A DNA stretch of 55,357 bases from a virus. Of the stretch, positions 7,504-16,963 are shown piece after piece. The stretch is from positions 1 through 55,357 of the IMG/VR virus record IMGVR_UViG_3300030110_000758; one strand, written 5' to 3'. The position numbers and the translations under genes are program-made. Under the pieces are notes generated by a model. That model was not told the origin of the DNA. It worked only from the letters and a program-made list of their open reading frames with translations, and ran no database searches. Position 1 is the first letter of the stretch; each line of letters opens with the position of its first letter.

Positions 7504-9297
7504 CTAGTTTTCTAAATAGTAATCTACACCTGCTTGACCTCCCTCCATTTCAATAATAGCTTCCATAACTGTATTTACTTTACCCATAGGTATTTTACCA
7601 TCAGGCGGTATTCCTATTTTATTAGATATAAAACTAATGTATGCATCGGTATCATTCTCGCTAGGAGGCGCATACTTAGTAATAAACTCTCTCAAAGTTT
7701 TTCCTCTAGTTTGTGTATCTAATATTATTTGTTTACGTAAAGCGCGTAGTCCAGCTTCTTTAGTTTCAAATTTAGCAAATCCAGCTTCCCCCTCTACTGC
7801 ACCCTTTTGTCCTGCCATTCTTAAATTACCTGGATTATTGTTACGAACAGATAAAGGACCAGCACCTGTAGGCTCTGGACTAAAATCTACATCCTCTGTA
7901 TCTGTTATACTTGATTCTATTTCTATTGGTGCTGCACCTTTTATTGATCCATCAGGATTATGTGTATCCCCAAATAAATTATCCCAGCTTTCTTTAGTTA
8001 GTGATCTAGCTAGTTCAGCTTGAGTATATCTTCCTTTAATGATATCCGCTGCCTCTTTGCCGCCTACGTTAAGTCTCCTAAAAAACGGAGGGTCTTTTTC
8101 TGGTCTTGGCGGTACATCTGTTCTAGGTCTTAACAATTCACCTTCGTCTGCTTGTATAAATGCACTGTCAACTGTTCTAGTTGTACCTGCAGTTATATTA
8201 CCGCCATATGTAATATCTTGTATTGTACCATCTGCTACTAAATCACGAAATACATTTTCAACGTCTGCGTCTAAAATATCCCTACCACCTATCTTACCTG
8301 ATAAAGGCATACCATCTATGTCAAACGTAAACATAACACGTTCACCTGTTTCTGTAGTGCCTTGTGCAGTTGCCCCACCATCTGCTGCCATAGCTCCAAA
8401 TATTTTGTTAGCAGTTTCCATATCAGGTAACACAGTTTTTAATTCATTAAATCTATTTGGAAGAAGAGTTTCTAAACCATACAACTTTCTATCATTTATA
8501 AAATTTATACCATAATCTCTAGTGTATGCTTCTATAATAGGATATAAAGAGTTTTCCATCATCTTTACTGCTGCATCAGGGTCTGTTAACTTTAACTCGT
8601 CATATACATTATCTTCCTGTACTTGTTTTTTTGTTACTGCAATAGCCCTATTAAAATCATCAAGCACATCAGGAGCACTATAAGTTTTTCCTGGGGTAAG
8701 TCTAAAATATGTATTAGGCACTAGACTATTGTACGTATCTTGTGCAGCTAGTTCGTTTAGATCCATGATAGAGTAACCATTGTAACGAGCCTCTCTGTCT
8801 AAATCTGCACGTACTTGATCTTGCAAGCCAAAGCCCAGCGCCTTAGACAAAAAGTTTCTATTAGGATCTTTGATACTTCCTATGTCAGGTTTAGTTAAAC
8901 CATACGTTCGACTTATAAACTCATGCAGTGACATATCACCACCTTCAAATGTATCGGGCATGTCAACAACTGCATCTATTTCTAACTTAGTTAGCCTATC
9001 TTTATTCATACTTTTAGCGGCACTGTCTAGTGCTTCATAAAATTCCAGTATAGTCTCTGGACCATTAGCTACTGCAGCTTTTATTTGCATATCTGTAGCA
9101 CCTAATCTTTTTAAGTTGTTAACAGTAGGCATAAGAGTATTGTTAACAACGCCTAATCTTTTTTGAAACGTGGCTTTACTACGTTCAAATTCTTCCTTTT
9201 GTTTGTCTTCGTATGCTTGTGCTCTCGCAACACGCTCATTAATGTTCTTAGCGGTTTCATTCATAAACCCTGTAGCAAAAGCTTTCCAATTAGCCAT
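7504..9297 (-). CDS. Virion protein with C-terminal lysozyme-like (phage structural protein P5-type) domain, 597 aa
   Basis: The first about 470 residues are helical and hydrophilic with no motif I recognise. The last about 115 residues begin with V-R-N-N-N-P-G-N-L-R and continue with F-A-K-F-E-T-K-E-A-G-L-R-A-L and N-T-V-M-E-A-I-I-E-M-E-G-G. This R-N-N-N-P-G-N-(L/I) domain is commonly found in phage virion proteins annotated as structural protein P5 and is thought to act on peptidoglycan. I infer a virion-associated cell-wall enzyme used at entry. It lies in a run of virion genes and is followed by a dedicated promoter and a second wall hydrolase. Confidence 0.65.
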   Translation of the reverse strand: MANWKAFATGFMNETAKNINERVARAQAYEDKQKEEFERSKATFQKRLGVVNNTLMPTVNNLKRLGATDMQIKAAVANGPETILEFYEALDSAAKSMNKDRLTKLEIDAVVDMPDTFEGGDMSLHEFISRTYGLTKPDIGSIKDPNRNFLSKALGFGLQDQVRADLDREARYNGYSIMDLNELAAQDTYNSLVPNTYFRLTPGKTYSAPDVLDDFNRAIAVTKKQVQEDNVYDELKLTDPDAAVKMMENSLYPIIEAYTRDYGINFINDRKLYGLETLLPNRFNELKTVLPDMETANKIFGAMAADGGATAQGTTETGERVMFTFDIDGMPLSGKIGGRDILDADVENVFRDLVADGTIQDITYGGNITAGTTRTVDSAFIQADEGELLRPRTDVPPRPEKDPPFFRRLNVGGKEAADIIKGRYTQAELARSLTKESWDNLFGDTHNPDGSIKGAAPIEIESSITDTEDVDFSPEPTGAGPLSVRNNNPGNLRMAGQKGAVEGEAGFAKFETKEAGLRALRKQIILDTQTRGKTLREFITKYAPPSENDTDAYISFISNKIGIPPDGKIPMGKVNTVMEAIIEMEGGQAGVDYYLEN

Positions 9298-9303
9298 AGT
9301 AAT

Positions 9304-9975
9304 TTACCCTCTTGCCATTAGACCACGGCCCTGCACTGCTTGCTCTGGCGGTAGTTCTTCTTGTTGTTGCGATTCTTCTACGTTTGGATTTTGTTCATCT
9401 TCTACGGGTTCATCCATAGGTACATCAGCTTCAGGCTCTTTATCTTCTATGTTCTCTTCAGGTGCAGTATCGGCTGCTTCTGCTCTAGATAAATCGCTTC
9501 TAGTGTATTCTGCCATATCTCTAAGTAACTCTGTACCTTCGTCTACCATGTCTTGTTCTTCTGCTCTATTTATGGCTGCATCAAGTAGCATAGTAACTCT
9601 GGCACGTTCCTTTTGTAACATTTCTTTTTTAGGATCACGATTAGAAAACTTATATTCTATATCGTAGCTATCTGCTACAGCAGCAAAATATTCCATAAGT
9701 GCTGGAGCAATCAATAAACCTACATCTAAACTATGCACACCTTTCATAACACTAGATGTGTAAAGAGCCTCTACTAAGGGTTTAATAGGAACACCTGATT
9801 GTATAGCAACTAGTATATCATCCAGCGTGTCTTGGTTTGAAAGCTGCGTCATATAAAAACTTAGTGATTCCTCTACACTACTAAGTTGTGGAGGACGCTC
9901 CCAAGGACGATCTCCTGTAGCGTGTGTTGCTAAAGAGTTTCCTGGTAGTGCGCCATTAAATACTGATGCTGCCAT
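9304..9975 (-). CDS. Probable virion protein with acidic disordered tail, 223 aa
   Basis: Residues about 30-150 look like a compact helical domain. From about residue 155 the sequence is low-complexity and very acidic, rich in Glu, Asp, Pro and Gln (E-E-N-I-E-D-K-E-P-E, E-E-S-Q-Q-Q-E-E-L-P-P-E). The last residues, G-L-M-A-R-G, resemble the G-G-L-M-A-P-R segment in the peptidoglycan-binding protein two genes upstream. I do not recognise the family; the setting among virion genes suggests a structural or assembly role. Confidence 0.6.
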   Translation of the reverse strand: MAASVFNGALPGNSLATHATGDRPWERPPQLSSVEESLSFYMTQLSNQDTLDDILVAIQSGVPIKPLVEALYTSSVMKGVHSLDVGLLIAPALMEYFAAVADSYDIEYKFSNRDPKKEMLQKERARVTMLLDAAINRAEEQDMVDEGTELLRDMAEYTRSDLSRAEAADTAPEENIEDKEPEADVPMDEPVEDEQNPNVEESQQQEELPPEQAVQGRGLMARG

Positions 9976-9984
9976 TTTATTTTC

Positions 9985-10428
9985 CTACTTAGTAAACCCT
10001 GCACCAAAGTACAGTCCTACGATTGCTGATACTATATGTGTGTCTAGCGGTGTAATTACAAAACCTTGTGCCATCTTCCACTGTATTGCTTCATCTGGCC
10101 CAAACAACCAGTTAAACAAACCACCTGTTGCTTCTGTGTAACCTACATAAACACTAACATCAGGATACCACACTGCTACTAGCTTTGGCAAGACAATAAT
10201 GCTAAACACTGCAGATAAAGCTATAAGCCTACGTGTCCAAGCAAAGTGACTGTCCTTCTTACCTGCTTCTCTTGCTGTGTTAACTTGATCTGCCCTGAAC
10301 TGTGCAGTCTGAAGCATCATCTTGTTTTGCTCTTGGCGGTTCTTTATGCTCTGGCCCCAGATGGACATCACTCCACCTAGTATCGTAGAGAAGAGCATGG
10401 TTATAAGTTCTAGTGGTAAGCCTAGCAT
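9985..10428 (-). CDS. Holin-like protein with three predicted membrane segments, 147 aa
   Basis: Hydrophobic segments lie at about residues 5-22, 66-88 and 128-145, separated by a polar loop rich in Gln, Lys and Arg (K-N-R-Q-E-Q-N-K) and a Trp-rich loop. Size and three-segment layout resemble the three-transmembrane holins found in gene transfer agents and many alphaproteobacterial phages, which open the inner membrane for the lysis enzyme. The start overlaps the stop of the peptidoglycan-binding protein gene (TAATG). It could instead be a virion membrane protein; only topology supports the holin call. Confidence 0.55.
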   Translation of the reverse strand: MLGLPLELITMLFSTILGGVMSIWGQSIKNRQEQNKMMLQTAQFRADQVNTAREAGKKDSHFAWTRRLIALSAVFSIIVLPKLVAVWYPDVSVYVGYTEATGGLFNWLFGPDEAIQWKMAQGFVITPLDTHIVSAIVGLYFGAGFTK

Positions 10429-12146
10429 TATATTTTACCTAAATTAATCTCAAACTTTGTTCCCTCACCTGATTTACTCCCATAAAAAGCTCCTGTATCT
10501 CTAAGCCAACCATACAAACTATAGTCTCCTGTAGCTACCTGTGCTGCTCTACCTGATAAATACTTTATTTTATCATTAGTGGTAGGGTATCTTTCGTTCA
10601 TCTCTTTTGCATTGTTAAAGTTATATTGATCTGTAATTAGTAAGTTTCCATTATTATCTATTCTCCAATTAAACTGTCCTAAAGTTTTTTTAACAGCACC
10701 TTCTTTATCAAACAAAGATAATGGATCAATATTTTCTACCCATCCAACATCTTTTAATCCTTTTGTATAATCTTTATATTCAACCGCACCCATGCGTAAA
10801 AGTTTATTTGTTGTTAATGAACCCACTACACCATCAGGTTCTAAACCAAACTTTTTTTGAAAACTTTTTATAGATTTTTTATCTCCACCTGAAAATCCTA
10901 AGTTTTTTAATTTAGCTTCAACTTGTTTTGGTGTAAGTTTAATGTTACTTGTATCGCCTTTTTCTAGGAGGGTGTTTAATATATTTTCATCTCCTGTTCT
11001 TATAATATTTGCTTTTATTATTGATCTCATAGCATCCAACTCACTGCCCTTAAAAAAAGTTTCTGTTTTTATATCGTCTTCAGAAGTGCCTAATAAATTA
11101 CCTACAAACTGTTTAAAATGTGCTGGTATAACATTAAAAGCATTTACAGCAAAGCCTCCGACTGCTGCAGTTTTAACTCGTTTTTGTTGCTCTGGTGTAA
11201 GTTTAAAATTATCTGATGTAGGTGTTTTTTCCATAAGACCTTTTTGTTTTTTATCTTCCTCTCTTCTAAGATACTCTTGATATCTTAAATCCGTGGATAA
11301 AGCGTCTGCGTCATCTCTACTAAATCCAACTTGCATTTGATCTGGACCTACTTGCGCTGGCTTGTCATATATACTAGGTTGCAATTTTTCTTCTGTTATC
11401 TTAGGTTGAGGACGCACGCTATACAGAGCTTGTTTTGTTAGTGGACCTGCAATGCCATCAACTTTTAAGTTTTTATCTTTTTGAAAAGCTCTAATTGCTT
11501 TTTTTGTAAGTAGACCCATTATACCGTCTTCTTCAAGAGGCTTACCGTCTACTGTTATACCTGCGTTGTTTAAAGCTGCTTGCAAACCTCTGGTAGTATC
11601 TAAATCTGTGTACTCCTGTGAAGCTCTTATAGCTTGAATCTCTTCTATACTTTTAGGTCTAGCTTTAGGTTTTGTAATCTTTTCAAATAAACTTTCTGCT
11701 TGCATAACAATCTCATCCACAGCCGCATCTGATGTTGGAGCAGAGAATACTTTTACTGTAGAGCCATCATCTGAAGCTACAGAGTTTTCTTGTTGAAATT
11801 TATACAAAGGCATGTTGTGTTTTTGTTGCAGTGTATCTGCTGATAAATTTGGATCTATTAAAGTATTTTGCAGAGGTCTTGCTTTTGGGCGTAAAGATAC
11901 ATCTAACTTTGTAGCTTCGTTTAAACCATCTACAAATCTTTTTAGCGCTATATTTCCTGTGCTTGCTGCACCTGTAGCTACACCACCTATAGGTTCTACA
12001 TCCTCTGGTCTTGCTCTTGGACGTACAACACGAGGAGCCATAAGGCCACCTTGATCTGGTTTTGTTTCTGCAACATTTTCTTCAGTATCACCACCAGTTA
12101 TACGATTAATAAAGTTGCGAAATATTTGATCTAGTGAGTTAGCCAT
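10428..12146 (-). CDS. Virion-associated protein with two peptidoglycan-binding domains, 572 aa
   Basis: Two copies of the peptidoglycan-binding domain type 1 are visible: one at about residues 184-242 (L-Q-A-A-L-N-N-A-G ... D-G-I-M-G ... A-I-R-A-F-Q-K ... V-D-G-I-A-G-P-L-T) and one at about 405-455 (L-K-N-L-G-F-S-G-G ... I-K-S-F-Q-K-K-F-G-L ... D-G-V-V-G). No catalytic domain is evident. The N-terminal 165 residues are disordered and contain three copies of a (R/K)-P-(R/K)-A-R-P motif at residues 42-47, 86-91 and 159-164. The C-terminus (Y-S-L-Y-G-W-L-R-D-T-G-A-F-Y-G) looks folded but I do not know it. Likely positions the virion or lysis machinery on the cell wall. Confidence 0.7.
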   Translation of the reverse strand: MANSLDQIFRNFINRITGGDTEENVAETKPDQGGLMAPRVVRPRARPEDVEPIGGVATGAASTGNIALKRFVDGLNEATKLDVSLRPKARPLQNTLIDPNLSADTLQQKHNMPLYKFQQENSVASDDGSTVKVFSAPTSDAAVDEIVMQAESLFEKITKPKARPKSIEEIQAIRASQEYTDLDTTRGLQAALNNAGITVDGKPLEEDGIMGLLTKKAIRAFQKDKNLKVDGIAGPLTKQALYSVRPQPKITEEKLQPSIYDKPAQVGPDQMQVGFSRDDADALSTDLRYQEYLRREEDKKQKGLMEKTPTSDNFKLTPEQQKRVKTAAVGGFAVNAFNVIPAHFKQFVGNLLGTSEDDIKTETFFKGSELDAMRSIIKANIIRTGDENILNTLLEKGDTSNIKLTPKQVEAKLKNLGFSGGDKKSIKSFQKKFGLEPDGVVGSLTTNKLLRMGAVEYKDYTKGLKDVGWVENIDPLSLFDKEGAVKKTLGQFNWRIDNNGNLLITDQYNFNNAKEMNERYPTTNDKIKYLSGRAAQVATGDYSLYGWLRDTGAFYGSKSGEGTKFEINLGKI

Positions 12147-12162
12147 AAGTTATTTCCTTACA

Positions 12163-15100
12163 CTACTGCGGCGCTACAAAATTACTTCCAAATACAGATT
12201 TACCTAGTGATGGACCAAATACGTTTAAAACGGAACCTAAAAAACCACCTGCTGCAGACATAAATCCTGTATCTGCGTCACCATCAACTTTTAATTTAGC
12301 TACAACCAACTCTTGATCTCTAGTCATAGCGTTTTCTGCAGTGGTCCACGCAAAGTTCATTAAGTCACGTTCTTGTTGCCATAACTCAGCCAAGCCTTGC
12401 ATAGACAAATTATTAGCCGCCATAACTTCTGTCATGTTAGCTTCGTTAAGTGCCGCTGTATTAGCTGTAGCTATAGATTGTCTCCACGCTGTGTTAGCTT
12501 GTGCTATTACTAATTCATTTTGTGCATTAAACAAATCACGTTGATTATCTAGTTCCGCTTGAAACTTAGTCATAGAGTTTTCTTCACCTGCGTTAAACTG
12601 CTCCATAGCGTTGCTTTGTGCTATATTAAACTGATTAACCTGTGTAGACAAACTATCGAAGAACTGGTTAACTTGGTTGATACTCTCAGCGTTAAACTGT
12701 AGCTGTGCATTTTCTGCAGCTTGATCAGAGAATACACTCTGTACTAGTGACTGTGCTTCAAACATAACAGCTTGTTGTTCGTTATCTAAGTTAGCCATGT
12801 CCATCTGCAGGAACGCCTGTGCTTGTTGTGCTTGTGCTTGTTGTCTGTTATTTAAGTTAGCCATATCTACGTCTGTAAGGGCTGCACAGTCAGCTAAAAG
12901 TTTAGCTTGTGTATTTGACAAATTAGCTAAGTCAACCGTCTGAGTAAGCTGTGCGTTCTGTAAGGCACGAGATTGTTCTGCAGTAAAGTTCATGTTAGCT
13001 ATCTCAGCTATACGCTCTGATTTAATTACTGCTACTTGTTGTTTATTAGATAGCTCCTGCCCTTTCATGGCTGCTTCTATCTGAGCATTAGCTAGTGCAG
13101 TCTGTTGTCTAGCTGACATCTCTTCTGTAGCAATAGTCATCTTGTTACTCATGTTAAAGATGGCAGTTTGCTGCTCGTTGTTTAGCTCTATCTCTCTTTC
13201 AGCAACTTGATTAGCTACATTGAACAAAGCAGTCTGTTGCTTGTTATCTAATACACGCCCTTCCATAGCTGCACTTGCTACAGCATCTTGTATAAACGCT
13301 TGTTGCTTACGTGTAGCATCAGCCATATTAGCTTCAAAGGCTTGTGTGCTTTCTAACACTGCCATCTGTTGTTCATTAGTTAAGTCTTGACCCATCATGG
13401 CAGCTTTAACTTGTAAGTTAGATAGGGCTGTCTGCTGTGCATTAGACAAGTTAGCCATTTCTACTTCTAAGTTTTGCGTTGAGCGTAGTATAGATGTTTG
13501 CTGTCTGTTTGTCAAGTTAATGTCGTTTACTGCAGCATATCGTGCAGCATTAGAGATTGCTACGTTAGCACTAATACTTAGCTCCTGCCCTTGCAAAGAT
13601 GCCTTAAATTGTGCTGTAGCTAGTACAGCTTCTTGCTCATTAGATAAGTTCTTTAGCTGTAAGTTAGCATTATTCATAGAGTTCTGGATACGAACAGCTT
13701 GTTCATTAGACAGATTAGCTAACTCAAAGTTCTGTGCTGCAGCAGCATTAGCTAGAGCTACAGCTTGCTCATTACGAACATTCTCCATGTCCATAGCTTG
13801 AAAGGTAGCTGCATCAGACTGTGCTATAGGTATTGCACTTTCCATAGCCGCCTGTATCATGGCTGCACTAGACATAGAACTAGCACCCATACCACGGGCG
13901 TTCATAGCTGCAGTTACTCTACGTAACGCACCAGCAGCCCATGCGGGTGTTCCATTATTAAACTGCTCCATAAGTTTAGACATCTGACCTTGCACAGTAG
14001 ATGCTGCACTTACTTCTCCTTTAATTGCTTTGGCTGCTAGTTGCTGTGTAAACGTAGCCGTAGCCGCTTTAGCTGTTGCTGCATCGTTTAATGCATCTAG
14101 TGTTTTTGCAGTTACAACAATTTCTTCACTGTTAAGTATTTCATTTACATCAACTACTTCATCTGCTCCTACAGAAGTTTCTTCTGCAGTTACATCAGCT
14201 ACAAACTCAGATTTCTTTTCTTCTGCTGTAGCAAGCTCATTAAATTGAGCAGCATCTTTTACTTTGTTTTCTTCTTGTTTTGCTATTTCAGTAGGAGGTA
14301 AATTATAATCTACTTCTGCAGTTGCTTTAGGTGTTTCATCTTCAAACTTAGCTGGGTCTATTTCTTCTAGATCACCTATTGCAGTTTCTTTTTCTACTTC
14401 TGCAGCTTCCGCTTCTGTGTAACCACCTAATTCAGAAAATAAAGCTGCATTAGGAAACTCTCTTGTATCTTCCTTTAAGTCACCTACAACAGTTCCTGTC
14501 TCGTATGCTTTTCTAACTGAGTCTCCTGCTTTATCGTAAGCTTCTTTTAGTGCTGCAAAACCTTCTGTGTCACCATCTAATCTAGCAGCAGTCATAGCAA
14601 CTTTTAGTTCTTCACGATCTTGATTAATTCGTACTATATCGTCTTCATTAAGAACTATATTATAAGACTCTAATTTAGCTGCATCTGCGTATTTACCTTT
14701 AAGTTGTTCCAAGTCTGTAGGAGTCATCTTAGCCGCTTGCATTTTAGCTTCATCAGATAAAACACCTTCAGCAAAATCTCCTAGTTCATCTATTGCTTTT
14801 ATTTTATCTTCTGATTTAACTGCAGTAAATGTTTCTGCTGTGTCCTTCTTAGCGTCTTGTTCTATTTGTGCTTGTCTACGCTCTAATTTAGCAAAGTAAT
14901 CGTTACGTGTAGCTATATCTGCATCACTAAGACTTGCAACATCTGCTTGAAATAATTCATATCGTATTTCTGGTAAAGGATATTTTTCTCTAAGTTCATC
15001 TTCTGTAAATTTATTAAGATAGGCCATAGTAGCTTTAACAGCAGGGTCATCAGCTTTACCTGCGTCTTGTGCTTGCTTAACTAAAAGTGTAGCTGCAGTT

Positions 15101-16263
15101 GCTACTTGTCCTGTTTCGCTATCTATCAGCTGGTTGTCTTCTACTTTTAAACCGTATATCGTAGGTTGATCTAGTAGCTTACTAGGATTAGTTATAGCTG
15201 TTCCTAAAGCTTCTGCAACGGAAGGTACGTCTTCTATCTTGTATGCAGCTTCTTGTGTTGATACGTTAGCACCAGCTTGTGTTTGTGCTAGTTCTGCATC
15301 TTCTAGTGCCTGTTTATAAGTTACAGGACCGCCAGGATATTTATTTAAAAAGAACTCTGTAAAGGCATCGTTAGGATTGTCAAGACCTGCTTGCATTCTT
15401 AAGTACGCAGTAACATCAGTATTGTCAATCACACCGTCATTGTTAGTATCAAACTTTGATATTTCTTCAGGTGTAAGTGCTGTTTCGTTTACCGTATGAC
15501 TTAAAAGTTTTTCTGCTATTTCAGCACCTGCAGCATCTCTTTCCTCGTCAGTACCGTCAGCTACAGATGTATAATCGTCTCTTCTGTAATAAACATCTTC
15601 AGGATCTTTACCTGACATATCTTGTTGAACTTTAGTTAAGTTACGTGTAGTGTCAGCTAAAGTTTTTTGTGCGTCATCTAATAGTTGTGATGCTTCAGTT
15701 GTCTCTGGTGTTTCTGTGCCTTCTTTAATTACTTGAGAACCTTCAGGTGGATCTGTAGGTGCAGGATCAACAGGGTCTACTGGATCAGGTTGTTCAGGTA
15801 AACCTATTTCTGTAGGATCAACAGGATCTAATACTCGTTCTGGATCACCTATCCTAGATACTTCTCTATAATTTTCACTATCGTTAAATCCTGTAATAAC
15901 ACCGTCCTCAATAGTATAACCTGCATCTTTTAAACGTTGTGTATTTTTTTGCACATTAGTGTCGCCTGTAGGAGTGCCTATAGGAATATTTTTAATATCT
16001 AAATTACCTGCCCTTACAGCATTAAAGGCAGACTCAAAGCTATCATAAGATGTTGCACCACCAGCTTGCATACCTACACCAGATAGAGGTTCACCCTCTA
16101 TTCGTTGTTTAGCTATATCTGTGTACCTGCCTAACTGAGAGGCAGCACGAGGACTAGACGCAAGAAACGCATCCATATCATCCTTTTGCGCTGGGCCTGT
16201 GTAGCCAAACTCTTTAAGGAGTTGATGCGTTTGATCGTTAGTAAAACCTTTAAATCTTTTCAT
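12163..16263 (-). CDS. Giant virion protein with 22-residue repeats and an EF-hand/dockerin-like site, 1366 aa
   Basis: Largest protein of the central late region and probably an internal core, tail or ejection component; this is inferred from size and neighbours. Around residues 165-190 is a Pro-Asp-rich linker (D-P-V-D-P-T, P-V-D-P-V-D-P-A-P-T). Residues 272-283 form a canonical calcium loop, D-x-N-x-D-G-x-I-x-x-x-D, as in dockerin or EF-hand domains. Residues about 450-800 are acidic helix. Residues 828-1179 consist of sixteen gapless 22-residue repeats (listed separately), followed by a helical Gln/Asn-rich stretch and a Gly-rich hydrophobic C-terminus (G-F-M-S-A-A-G-G-F-L-G-S-V). No enzyme motif is visible. 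Confidence 0.7.
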   Translation of the reverse strand: MKRFKGFTNDQTHQLLKEFGYTGPAQKDDMDAFLASSPRAASQLGRYTDIAKQRIEGEPLSGVGMQAGGATSYDSFESAFNAVRAGNLDIKNIPIGTPTGDTNVQKNTQRLKDAGYTIEDGVITGFNDSENYREVSRIGDPERVLDPVDPTEIGLPEQPDPVDPVDPAPTDPPEGSQVIKEGTETPETTEASQLLDDAQKTLADTTRNLTKVQQDMSGKDPEDVYYRRDDYTSVADGTDEERDAAGAEIAEKLLSHTVNETALTPEEISKFDTNNDGVIDNTDVTAYLRMQAGLDNPNDAFTEFFLNKYPGGPVTYKQALEDAELAQTQAGANVSTQEAAYKIEDVPSVAEALGTAITNPSKLLDQPTIYGLKVEDNQLIDSETGQVATAATLLVKQAQDAGKADDPAVKATMAYLNKFTEDELREKYPLPEIRYELFQADVASLSDADIATRNDYFAKLERRQAQIEQDAKKDTAETFTAVKSEDKIKAIDELGDFAEGVLSDEAKMQAAKMTPTDLEQLKGKYADAAKLESYNIVLNEDDIVRINQDREELKVAMTAARLDGDTEGFAALKEAYDKAGDSVRKAYETGTVVGDLKEDTREFPNAALFSELGGYTEAEAAEVEKETAIGDLEEIDPAKFEDETPKATAEVDYNLPPTEIAKQEENKVKDAAQFNELATAEEKKSEFVADVTAEETSVGADEVVDVNEILNSEEIVVTAKTLDALNDAATAKAATATFTQQLAAKAIKGEVSAASTVQGQMSKLMEQFNNGTPAWAAGALRRVTAAMNARGMGASSMSSAAMIQAAMESAIPIAQSDAATFQAMDMENVRNEQAVALANAAAAQNFELANLSNEQAVRIQNSMNNANLQLKNLSNEQEAVLATAQFKASLQGQELSISANVAISNAARYAAVNDINLTNRQQTSILRSTQNLEVEMANLSNAQQTALSNLQVKAAMMGQDLTNEQQMAVLESTQAFEANMADATRKQQAFIQDAVASAAMEGRVLDNKQQTALFNVANQVAEREIELNNEQQTAIFNMSNKMTIATEEMSARQQTALANAQIEAAMKGQELSNKQQVAVIKSERIAEIANMNFTAEQSRALQNAQLTQTVDLANLSNTQAKLLADCAALTDVDMANLNNRQQAQAQQAQAFLQMDMANLDNEQQAVMFEAQSLVQSVFSDQAAENAQLQFNAESINQVNQFFDSLSTQVNQFNIAQSNAMEQFNAGEENSMTKFQAELDNQRDLFNAQNELVIAQANTAWRQSIATANTAALNEANMTEVMAANNLSMQGLAELWQQERDLMNFAWTTAENAMTRDQELVVAKLKVDGDADTGFMSAAGGFLGSVLNVFGPSLGKSVFGSNFVAPQ
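12727..13782 (-). repeat. Sixteen tandem 66-base units encoding 22-residue repeats
   Basis: Residues 828-1179 of the giant virion protein divide into exactly sixteen units of 22 residues with no insertions or deletions. The unit begins (N/D/E)-L-(S/T/N)-N-(E/K/R)-Q-Q-(T/A)-A-(L/V/I) and ends with a mixed helical half such as A-A-M-(K/M)-G-Q. Because 22 is twice 11, the units fit eleven-residue (hendecad) helix periodicity, which favours a long, straight or right-handed helical bundle. The units have diverged in sequence but not in length. Confidence 0.92.
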
Positions 16264-16725
16264 CTATCTAGTTCCTATCCAAACAAAACCAAACAATATA
16301 CCTAAACAAACCAAAAAGATTGACAGTCCTGCTGTCCACTCAATAATAGCCCTTTTGATTTCGTATTGTCTGTGTTCATGTTCTTTCTTTTGTTTTCTTA
16401 GATCTGCTTCTATTTCTAGTATCTCCTGCCAGTAGGAGGGACCATATGCTACACAAATAAAATCTTTTAATTCTGCTCTCATAGATGCAGCTTTTTGTTT
16501 TGCTGCAAAGATCTCCATAGCTTGTGCTTCTACACCACCACCTAAAGCTTTATACCAAGGAGGCTGTTGATTTTGTCTTTCTGCAAAATCTAAATCAGCC
16601 ATAGCACCTGCCCATTTTGACAGAGTGCCACCCATGTCCTGCAGGTCTTTGCCTACTTGTATGCCTTTCTTTATGGCATTAAAAGCAGCCGTAGCACCCG
16701 CTATGGCGGTGACAGGATCAATCAT
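16264..16725 (-). CDS. Virion- or lysis-associated protein with C-terminal membrane segment, 153 aa
   Basis: The N-terminus is Ala/Gly-rich helix (P-V-T-A-I-A-G-A-T-A-A-F). A charged helical region at about residues 95-128 (E-A-D-L-R-K-Q-K-K-E-H-E-H-R-Q-Y-E) leads to a single hydrophobic segment at about 130-149 (T-A-G-L-S-I-F-L-V-C-L-G-I-L-F-G-F-V-W-I). The layout, a soluble domain then coiled coil then C-terminal anchor, does not match a family I know. It overlaps the start of the giant repeat protein gene's neighbour by one base and the 78-residue gene by four bases, so the three are translated together. Confidence 0.6.
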   Translation of the reverse strand: MIDPVTAIAGATAAFNAIKKGIQVGKDLQDMGGTLSKWAGAMADLDFAERQNQQPPWYKALGGGVEAQAMEIFAAKQKAASMRAELKDFICVAYGPSYWQEILEIEADLRKQKKEHEHRQYEIKRAIIEWTAGLSIFLVCLGILFGFVWIGTR

Positions 16726-16958
16726 CGCCGTTCTATAATTCTATCTAGCTTTGCGTCTAGAGCCTCCAACCTATCTATTATTCTATTCATGTCGCTATTT
16801 GCCTCCACCTTAGTCATGTAGTCACGAGCCATCTCCTCTCGTGTTTTATTTAATAGGACTTGCATACGTTGTGTTTCTGCGTGTTGACTACGGATAACCC
16901 AGCCTACTATACCAAGTAGGCCAGTTAGTCCAGCACTCCAAAGCAACTCCATCTCCAT
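16722..16958 (-). CDS. Small membrane protein with coiled coil, 78 aa
   Basis: Residues 4-22 are a membrane segment (L-L-W-S-A-G-L-T-G-L-L-G-I-V-G-W-V-I), followed by a continuous charged helix to the end (M-N-R-I-I-D-R-L-E-A-L-D-A-K-L-D-R-I-I). This one-pass plus coiled-coil layout is shared by some small holins and by inner-membrane spanins, but it is also common in uncharacterised virion proteins, so I do not assign a role. It overlaps the next gene by four bases (ATGA). Confidence 0.55.
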   Translation of the reverse strand: MEMELLWSAGLTGLLGIVGWVIRSQHAETQRMQVLLNKTREEMARDYMTKVEANSDMNRIIDRLEALDAKLDRIIERR

Positions 16959-16963
16959 AAGAG

